In this document: piece by piece, positions 55,425 through 64,000 of the stretch
Numbering within the stretch: the first letter of the stretch is position 1
How the letters are laid out: the number at the start of each line of letters is the position of its first letter
Program-made: the position numbers and the translations under genes
Origin: Paratinospora sagittata
Taxonomy: Eukaryota; Streptophyta; Magnoliopsida; Ranunculales; Menispermaceae
Direction: 5' to 3'
Assembly: GCA_035771175.1 (NCBI GenBank)
Contig: CM069589.1
Span: forward strand, 26,182,201 to 26,246,200
Length of the DNA: 64,000 bases
The notes under the pieces: generated by a model
Seen by the model: the letters and a program-made list of their open reading frames with translations, nothing else
Told to the model about the DNA's origin: nothing
The model's database searches: none

Positions 55425-56937
55425 TCATTCAATTACTTCTCGTATGAATCGATAAGAAAAATTCAAATAGACTTACAGTTTAATCCTGACACTGATATGA
55501 GTTAATAAAAAGGCGTTGAAAATATTGTTTCTTCTTCTTTCCAAGAAATGTGCAATCACTCAAATTGGAGTCCGGAAGAAAACGTTATGGCTATTTTAAT
55601 GTTTGTTACCCATTGACCACCGTACTTGTGAATCTAATCAGCAATCAAAATCAAAAAGCCTTAGCCATTTCTTTGGAAGTATGATTTGAGTTATTCGAAA
55701 GACGTTTAAAATATCGTTTCTTCCTCCTTTAAAAGCATTTTTAATCACTCAAACTGGAGTCAGGAATAAAATGTTATGGCTATTTGAATATTTTATCCCG
55801 ATCAATCAACTTACATATCGACCAAATCGTGAAGAAATGTTCAAAAAGCCATAACTTTTTATCCCGACTTTGATTTCAAGGAGTGAAAAAGAATTGAAAA
55901 TGCCTTTTCTTCCAATTTCTAACGCATGTTCAATCAGACAAATTGGAGTCAGAATGAAAACGTTATGGTTATTTTAAAGTTTCACACCGATCATTCAATT
56001 ACTTCTCGTATGAATCGATAAGAAAAATTCAAATATACTTACAGTTTAATCCTGACACTGATATGAGTTAATAAAAAGGCATTGAAAATATTGTTTCTTC
56101 TTCTTTCCAAGGAATGTGCAATCACTCAAATTGGAGTCCGGAAGAAAACGTTATGGCTATTTTAATGTTTGTTACCCATTGACCACCGTACTTGTGAATC
56201 TAATCAGCAATCAAAATCAAAAAGCCTTAGCCATTTCTTTGGAAGTATGATTTGAGTTATTCGAAAGACGTTTAAAATATCGTTTCTTCCTCCTTTCAAA
56301 GCATTTTTAATCACTCAAACTGGAGTCAGGAATAAAATGTTATGGCTATTTGAATATTTTATCCCGATCAATCAACATACATAACGACCAAATCGTGAAG
56401 AAATCTTCAAAAAGCCATAACTTTTTATCCCGACTTTGATTTCAAGGAGTGAAAAAGAATTGAAAATGCCTTTTCTTCCCATTTCTAACGCATGTTCAAT
56501 CAGACAAATTGGAGTCAGAATAAAAACGTTATGGTTATTTTAAAGTTTCACACCGATCATTCAATTACTTCTCGTATGAATCGATAAGAAAAATTCAAAT
56601 AGACTTACAGTTTAGTCCTGACACTGATATGAGTTAATAAAAAGGCGTTGAAAATATTGTTTCTTCTTCTTTCCAAGGAATGTGCAATCACTCAAATTGG
56701 AGTCCGGAAGAAAACGTTATGGCTATTTTAATGTTTGTTACCCATTGACCACCGTACTTGTGAATCTAATCAGCAATCAAAATCAAAAAGCCTTAGCCAT
56801 TTCTTTGGAAGTATGATTTGAGTAATTCGAAAGACGTTTAAAATATCGTTTCTTCCTCGTTTAAAAGCATTTTTAATCACTCAAACTGGAGTCAGGAATA
56901 AAATGTTATGGCTATTTGAATATTTTATCCCGATCAA

Positions 56938-57126
56938 TCAACTTACATATCGACCAAATCGTGAAGAAATGTTCAAAAAGCCATAACTTTTTATCCCGAC
57001 TTTGATTTCAAGGAGTGAAAAAGAATTGAAAATGCCTTTTCTTCCAATTTCTAACGCATGTCCAATCAGACAAATTGGAGTCAGAATGAAAACGTTATGG
57101 TTATTTTTAAGTTTCACATCGATCAT
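56938..57126 (-). other. Spurious 62-codon reverse-strand frame in monomer 101 (not a gene)
   Basis: On the reverse strand most copies stop within seven codons of 'atgatcg', at the complement of 'ttttaaag'. Here the top strand reads 'atttttaag', which removes that stop, and 'cacatcgatc' changes another codon. The frame is 189 bp including the stop, the length of one subunit. It has no homology I recognise. Confidence 0.85.
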
Positions 57127-60100
57127 TCAATTACTTCTCGTATGAATCGATAAGAAAAATTCAAATATACTTACAGTTTAATCCTGACACTGATATGAGT
57201 TAATAAAAAGGCGTTGAAAATATTGTTTCTTCTTCTTTCCAAGGAATGTGCAATCACTCAAATTGGAGTCCGGAATAAAACGTTATGGCTATTTTAATGT
57301 TTGTTACCCATTGACCACCGTACTTGTGAATCTAATCAGCAATCAAAATCAAAAAGCCTTAGCCATTTCTTTGGAAGGATGATTTGAGTTATTCGAAAGA
57401 CGTTTAAAATATCGTTTCTTCCTCCTTCCAAAGCATTTTTAATCACTCAAACTGGAGTCAGGAATAAAATGTTATGGCTATTTGAATATTTTATCCCGAT
57501 CAATCAACATACATATCGACCAAATCGTGAAGAAATCTTCAAAAAGCCATAACTTTTTATCCCGACTTTGATTTCAAGGAGTGAAAAAGAATTGAAAATG
57601 CCTTTTCTTCCCATTTCTAACGCATGTTCAATCAGACAAATTGGAGTCAGAATGAAAACGTTATGGTTATTTTAAAGTTTCACACCGATCATTCAATTAC
57701 TTCTCGTATGAATCGATAAGAAAAATTCAAATAGACTTACAGTTTAATCCTGACACTGATATGAGTTAATTAAAAGGCGTTGAAAATATTGTTTCTTCTT
57801 CTTTCCAAGGAATGTGCAATCACTCAAATTGGAGTCCGGAAGAAAACGTTATGGCTATTTTAATGTTTGTTACCCATTGACCACCGTACTTGTGAATCTA
57901 ATCAGCAATCAAAATCAAAAAGCCTTAGCCATTTCTTTGGAAGTATGATTTGAGTTATTCGAAAGACGTTTAAAATATCGTTTCTTCCTCCTTTCAAAGC
58001 ATTTTTAATCACTCAATATGGAGTCAGGAATAAAATGTTATGGCTATTTGAATATTTTATCCCGATCAATCAACTTACTTATCGACCAAATCGTGAAGAA
58101 ATGTTCAAAAAGCCATAACTTTTTATCCCGACTTTGATTTCAAGGAGTGAAAAAGAATTGAAAATGCCTTTTCTTCCCATTTCTAACGCATGTTCAATTA
58201 GACAAATTGGAGTCAGAATGAAAACGTTATGGTTATTTTAAAGTTTCACACCGATCATTCAATTACTTCTCGTATGAATCGATAAGAAAAATTCAAATAG
58301 ACTTACAGTTTAATCCTGACACTGCTATGAGTTAATAAAAAGGCGTTGAAAATATTGTTTCTTCTTCTTTCCAAGGAATGTGCAATCACTCAAATTGGAG
58401 TCCGGAAGAAAACGTTATGGCTATTTTAATGTTTGTTACCCATTGACCACCGTACTTGTGAATCTAATCAGCAATCAAAATCAAAAAGCCTTAGCCATTT
58501 CTTTGAAAGTATGATTTGAGTTATTCGAAAGACGTTTAAAATATCGTTTCTTCCTCCTTTCAAAGCATTTTTAATCACTCAAACTGGAGTCAGGAATAAA
58601 ATGTTATGGCTATTTGAATATTTTATCCCGATCAGTCAACTTACTTACCGACCAAATCGTGAAGAAATGTACAAAAAGCCATAACTTTTTATCCCGACTT
58701 TGATTTCAAGGAGTGAAAAAGAATTGAAAATGCCTTTTCTTCCCATTTCTAACGCATGTTCAATCAGACAAATTGGAGTTAGAATGAAAACGTTATGGTT
58801 ATTTTAAAGTTTCACACCGATCATTCAATTACTTCTCGTATGAATCGATAAGAAAAATTCAAATAGACTTACAGTTTAATCCTGACACTGATATGAGTTA
58901 ATAAAAAGGCGTTGAAAATATTGTTTCTTCTTCTTTCCAAGGAATGTGCAATCACTCAAATTGGAGTCCGGAAGAAAACGTTATGGCTATTTTAATGTTT
59001 GTTACCCATTGACCACCGTACTTGTGAATCTAATCAGCAATCAAAATCAAAAAGCCTTAGCCATTTCTTTGGAAGTATGATTTGAGTTATTCGAAAGACG
59101 TTTAAAATATCGTTTCTTCCTCCTTTAAAAGCATTTTTAATCACTCAAACTGGAGTCAGGAATAAAATGTTATGGCTATTTGAATATTTTATCCCGATCA
59201 ATCAACTTACATATCGACCAAATCGTGAAGAAATGTTCAAAAAGCCATAACTTTTTATCCCGACTTTGATTTCAAGGAGTGAAAAAGAATTGAAAATGCC
59301 TTTTCTTCAAATTTCTAACGCATGTTCAATCAGACAAATTGGAGTCAGAATGAAAACGTTATGGTTATTTTAAAGTTTCACATCGATCATTCAATTACTT
59401 CTCGTATGAATCGATAAGAAAAATTCAAATATACTTACAGTTTAATCCTGACACTGATATGAGTTAATAAAAAGGCGTTGAAAATATTGTTTCTTCTTCT
59501 TTCCAAGGAATGTGCAATCACTCAAATTGGAGTCCGGAAGAAAACGTTATGGCTATTTTAACGTTTGTTACCCATTGACCACCGTACTTGTGAATCTAAT
59601 CAGCAATCAAAATCAAAAAGCCTTTGCCATTTCTTTGGAAGTATGATTTGAGTTATTCGGAAGACGTTCAAAATATCGTTTCTTCCTCTTTTCAAAGCAT
59701 TTTTAATCACTCAAACTGGAGTCAGGAATAAAATGTTATGGCTATTTGAATATTTTATCCCGATCAATCAACATACATATCGACCAAATCGTGAAGAAAT
59801 CTTCAAAAAGCCATAACTTTTTATCCCGACTTTGATTTCAAGGAGTGAAAAAGAATTGAAAATGCCTTTTCTTCCCATTTCTAACGCATGTTCAATCAGA
59901 CAAATTGGAGTCAGAATGAAAACGTTATGGTTATTTTAAAGTTTCACACCGATCATTCAATTACTTCTCGTATGAATCGATAAGAAAAATTCAAATAGAC
60001 TTACAGTTTAATCCTGACACTGATATGAGTTAATAAAAAGGCGTTGAAAATATTGTTTCTTCTTCTTTTCAAGAAATGTGCAATTACTCAAATTGGAGTC

Positions 60101-62596
60101 CGGAAGAAAACGTTATGGCTATTTTAATGTTTGTTACCCATTGACCACCGTACTTGTGAATCTAATCAGCAATCAAAATCAAAAAGCCTTAGCCATTTCT
60201 TTGGAAGTATGATTTGAGTTATTCGAAAGACGTATAAATATCGTTTCTTCCTCCTTTAAAACCATTTTTAATCACTCAAACTGGAGTCAGGAATAAAATG
60301 TTATGGCTATTTGAATATTTTATCCCGATCAATCAACTTACATATCGACCAAATCGTGAAGAAATGTTCAAAAAGCCATAACTTTTTATCCCGACTTTGA
60401 TTTCAAGGAGTGAAAAAGAATTGAAAATGCCTTTTCTTCCAATTTCTAACGCATGTTCAATCAGACAAATTGGAGTCAGAATGAAAACGTTATGGTTATT
60501 TTAAAGTTTCACATCGATCATTCAATTACTTCTCGTATGAATCGATAAGAAAAATTCAAATATACTTACAGTTTAATCCTGACACTGATATGAGTTAATA
60601 AAAAGGCGTTGAAAATATTGTTTCTTCTTCTTTCCAAGGAATGTGCAATCACTCAAATTGGAGTCCGGAAGAAAACGTTATGGCTATTTTAATGTTTGTT
60701 ACCCATTGACCACCGTACTTGTGAATCTAATCAGCAATCAAAATCAAAAAGCCTTAGCCATTTCTTTGGAAGGATGATTTGAGTTATTCGAAAGACGTTT
60801 AAAATTTCGTTTCTTCCTCCTTTCAAAGCATTTTTAATCACTCAAACTGGAGTCAGGAATAAAATGTTATGGCTATTTGAATATTTTATCCCGATCAATC
60901 AACATACATATCGACCAAATCGTGAAGAAATCTTCAAAAAGCCATAACTTTTTATCCCGACTTTGATTTCAAGGAGTGAAAAAGAATTGAAAATGCCTTT
61001 TCTTCCCACTTCTAACGCATGTTCAATCAGACAAATTGGAGTCAGAATGAAAACGTTATGGTTATTTTAAAGTTTCACACCGATCATTCAATTACTTCTC
61101 GTATGAATCGATAAGAAAAATTCAAATAGACTTACAGTTTAATCCTGACACTGATATGAGTTAATAAAAAGGTGTTGAAATTATTGTTTCTTCCTCTTTC
61201 CAAGAAATGTGCAATCACTCAAATTGGAGTCCGGAAGAAAACGTTATGGCTATTTTAATGTTTGTTACCCATTGACCACCGTAGTTGTGAATCTAATCAG
61301 CAATCAAAATCAAAAAGCCTTAGCCATTTCTTTGGAAGTATGATTTGAGTTATTCGAAAGACGTTTAAAATATCGTTTCTTCCTCCTTTAAAAGCATTTT
61401 TAATCACTCAAACTGGAGTCAGGAATAAAATGTTATGGCTATTTGAATATTTTATCCCGATCAATCAACTTACATATCGACCAAATCGTGAAGAAATGTT
61501 CAAAAAGCCATAACTTTTTATCCCGACTTTGATTTCAAGGAGTGAAAAAGAATTGAAAATGCCTTTTCTTCCAATTTCTAACGCATGTTCAATCAGACAA
61601 ATTGGAGTCAGAATGAAAACGTTATGGTTATTTTAAAGTTTCACATCGATCATTCAATTACTTCTCGTATGAATCGATAAGAAAAATTCAAATATACTTA
61701 CAGTTTAATCCTGACACTGATATGAGTTAATAAAAAGGCGTTGAAAATATTGTTTCTTCTTCTTTCCAAGGAATGTGCAATCACTCAAATTGGAGTCCGG
61801 AAGAAAACGTTATGGCTATTTTAATGTTTGTTACCCATTGACCACCGTACTTGTGAATCTAATCAGCAATCAAAATCAAAAAGCCTTAGCCATTTCTTTG
61901 GAAGTATGATTTGAGTTATTCGAAAGACGTTTAAAATATCGTTTTTTCCTCCTTTCAAAGCATTTTTAATCACTCAAACTGGAGTCAGGAATAAAATGTT
62001 ATGGCTATTTGAATATTTTATCCCGATCAATCAACATACATATCGACCAAATCGTGAAGAAATCTTCAAAAAGCCATAACTTTTTATCCCGACTTTGATT
62101 TCAAGGAGTGAAAAAGAATTGAAAATGCCTTTTCTTCCCATTTCTAACGCATGTTCAATCAGACAAATTGGAGTCAGAATGAAAACGTTATGGTTATTTT
62201 AAAGTTTCACACCGATCATTCAATTACTTCTCGTATGAATCGATAAGAAAAATTCAAATAGACTTACAGTTTAGTCCTGACACTGATATGAGTTAATAAA
62301 AAGGCGTTGAAAATATTGTTTCTTCTTCTTTCCAAGGAATGTGCAATCACTCAAATTGGAGTCCGGAAGAAAACGTTATGGCTATTTTAATGTTTGTTAC
62401 CCATTGACCACCGTACTTGTGAATCTAATCAGCAATCAAAATCAAAAAGCCTTAGCCATTTCTTTGGAAGTATGATTTGAGTAATTCGAAAGACGTTTAA
62501 AATATCGTTTCTTCCTCGTTTAAAAGCATTTTTAATCACTCAAACTGGAGTCAGGAATAAAATGTTATGGCTATTTGAATATTTTATCCCGATCAA

Positions 62597-62785
62597 TCAA
62601 CTTACATATCGACCAAATCGTGAAGAAATGTTCAAAAAGCCATAACTTTTTATCCCGACTTTGATTTCAAGGAGTGAAAAAGAATTGAAAATGCCTTTTA
62701 TTCCAATTTCTAACGCATGTCCAATCAGACAAATTGGAGTCAGAATGAAAACGTTATGGTTATTTTTAAGTTTCACATCGATCAT
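62597..62785 (-). other. Spurious 62-codon reverse-strand frame in monomer 111 (not a gene)
   Basis: This copy lies 5659 bp (10 x 566 - 1) from the one at 56.9 kb and differs from it at one residue. Its monomer shares the rare variants 'tttagtcctg', 'gagtaattcg', 'cctcgtttaaaag', 'tgtccaatc' and 'atttttaag' with monomer 101, so the frame was copied with the DNA. It is not evidence of coding constraint. Confidence 0.85.
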
Positions 62786-63913
62786 TCAATTACTTCTCGT
62801 ATGAATCGATAAGAAAAATTCAAATATACTTACAGTTTAATCCTGACACTGATATGAGTTAATAAAAAGGCGTTGAAAATATTGTTTCTTCTTCTTTCCA
62901 AGGAATGTGCAATCACTCAAATTGGAGTCCGGAAGAAAAAGTTATGGCTATTTTAATGTTTGTTACCCATTGACCACCGTACTTGTGAATCTAATCAGCA
63001 ATCAAAATCAAAAAGCCTTAGCCATTTCTTTGGAAGGATGATTTGAGTTATTCGAAAGACGTTTAAAATATCGTTTCTTCCTCCTTTCAAAGCATTTTTA
63101 ATCACTCAAACTGGAGTCAGGAATAAAATGTTATGGCTATTTGAATATTTTATCCCGATCAATCAACTTACTTATCGACCAAATCGTGAAGAAATGTTCA
63201 AAAAGCCATAACTTTTTATCCCGACTTTGATTTCAAGGAGTGAAAAAGAATTGAAAATGCCTTTTCTTCAAATTTCTAACGCATGTTCAATCAGACAAAT
63301 TGGAGTCAGAATGAAAACGTTATGGTTATTTTAAAGTTTCACATCGATCATTCAATTACTTCTCGTATGAATCGATAAGAAAAATTCAAATATACTTACA
63401 GTTTAATCCTGACACTGATATGAGTTAATAAAAAGGCGTTGAAAATATTGTTTCTTCTTCTTTCCAAGGAATGTGCAATCACTCAAATTGGAGTCCGGAA
63501 GAAAACGTTATGGCTATTTTAACGTTTGTTACCCATTGACCACCGTACTTGTGAATCTAATCAGCAATCAAAATCAAAAAGCCTTTGCCATTTCTTTGGA
63601 AGTATGATTTGAGTTATTCGGAAGACGTTCAAAATATCGTTTCTTCCTCTTTTCAAAGCATTTTTAATCACTCAAACTGGAGTCAGGAATAAAATGTTAT
63701 GGCTATTTGAATATTTTATCCCGATCAATCAACATACATATCGACCAAATCGTGAAGAAATCTTCAAAAAGCCATAACTTTTTATCCCGACTTTGATTTC
63801 AAGGAGTGAAAAAGAATTGAAAATGCCTTTTCTTCCCATTTCTAACGCATGTTCAATCAGACAAATTGGAGTCAGAATGAAAACGTTATGGTTATTTTAA
63901 AGTTTCACACCGA

Positions 63914-64000
63914 TCATTCAATTACTTCTCGTATGAATCGATAAGAAAAATTCAAATAGACTTACAGTTTAATCCTGACACTGATATGAGTTAATAAAAA
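63914..64000 (+). repeat. Partial monomer 114 cut by the window edge
   Basis: The first 87 bases of a further monomer, ending 'gagttaataaaaa'. The sequence stays in phase with the array, so the satellite continues beyond the window. Confidence 0.95.

Larger units (their letters stand above)
1..64000 (+). repeat. Satellite DNA array, 566-bp monomer, 113 complete copies plus a partial one
   Basis: The block is head-to-tail throughout and runs past both window edges, so its true size is unknown. Taking 'tcattcaatt' as monomer base 1, starts fall at 1+566(n-1) for n=1-33; after small indels, monomer 34 starts at 18678, 37 at 20366, 44 at 24317, 49 at 27136, 52 at 28823, and every 566 bp from there to 107 at 59953; 108 starts at 60518 and 114 (partial) at 63914. 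Monomers differ from one another by a handful to roughly a dozen substitutions. All are in the same orientation, with no spacer and no foreign DNA. The sequence is AT-rich. Array length, homogeneity and nested periodicity are typical of eukaryotic centromeric or pericentromeric satellites; placing it at a centromere is inference. I do not recognise the family. Confidence 0.98.
55425..64000 (+). repeat. Region V: two-monomer higher-order repeat (about 1132 bp), monomers 99-114
   Basis: Two types alternate. The first has 'tttaaaagc' (or 'tttaaaacc'), 'caacttacata' and usually 'cttccaatttc', most copies ending 'cacatcgatc'. The second begins with 'caaatatactt' and usually has 'caacatacat' with 'aaatcttc'. 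Pairs are 99/100, 101/102, 105/106, 107/108, 109/110 and 111/112; 103-104 interrupt the alternation and 113 repeats the type of 106. A 1-bp loss near 60235 ('cgtataaatatcg') shortens monomer 107 to 565 bp. Confidence 0.8.

Noticed and set aside
56938..57126. Possible reverse-strand small gene, with a second copy at 62597-62785
   Set aside because: It is one subunit length of satellite with a stop removed by a local change, and the second copy is explained by segmental duplication.
1..64000. CRISPR array
   Set aside because: The 566-bp units abut with no unique spacers, and both repeat and period are far too long.
1..64000. Tandem gene cluster such as rDNA, histone or tRNA genes
   Set aside because: No rRNA-like conserved segments, tRNA fold, or open frame of histone length occurs in the monomer, and its internal structure is a triplicated subunit.
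1..64000. Transposon or retroelement remains
   Set aside because: No terminal repeats, target-site duplications, poly-A tails or transposase or polymerase frames were seen, and monomer phase is never interrupted.
1..64000. Assembly artefact from collapsed or duplicated reads
   Set aside because: Monomers carry many private and regionally shared variants in consistent order, which argues for a real array, although copy number in the most identical blocks cannot be verified from sequence alone.

Overview
The whole window is one uninterrupted block of tandemly repeated satellite DNA, and I see no gene in it. The basic unit is 566 bp. Following the marker 'tcattcaattacttctcg' from base 1 to base 63914 gives 113 complete monomers plus an 87-bp partial one, all head to tail on the same strand. 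The arithmetic closes: 113 x 566 is 63958, the observed span is 63913, and the 45-bp shortfall equals the indels I can see (four 11-bp deletions, two 1-bp deletions, one 1-bp insertion). AT content looks close to two-thirds. A homogeneous satellite this long points to a eukaryotic centromeric, pericentromeric or other heterochromatic block. I do not recognise the repeat family and cannot name the organism.

The 566-bp monomer is itself an old trimer. Three diverged subunits (called A, B and C here) lie 189, 189 and 188 bp apart, measured on a 'ggagtc' anchor. Each carries the same 44-bp box near its end, in which 34 of 44 positions are identical in all three, while the rest of the subunits has diverged much more. 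So an ancestral unit of about 189 bp, near nucleosome-repeat length, tripled; the trimer then became the unit of amplification.

A third level lies above this. Monomers carry linked variants, giving haplotypes that recur in order and form higher-order repeats (HORs) that change along the window. At 1133-15282 a three-monomer unit (1698 bp) dominates. At 15283-32784 the order is irregular and includes four 11-bp deletion junctions. At 32785-43538 there is a five-monomer unit (2830 bp), one copy of which has six monomers. At 43539-52594 there is a four-monomer unit (2264 bp), whose last two copies appear to differ at only four bases. From 55425 to the end a two-monomer unit (1132 bp) dominates, overlaid by segmental duplications 7 and 10 monomers apart. 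This is the pattern expected from repeated unequal exchange or conversion at several scales.

Four reading frames of 62-68 codons exist, but they are repeat sequence in which single substitutions removed stop codons. I do not call them genes. I found no transposon insertion, inverted monomer, RNA gene, CRISPR array or other non-satellite sequence.
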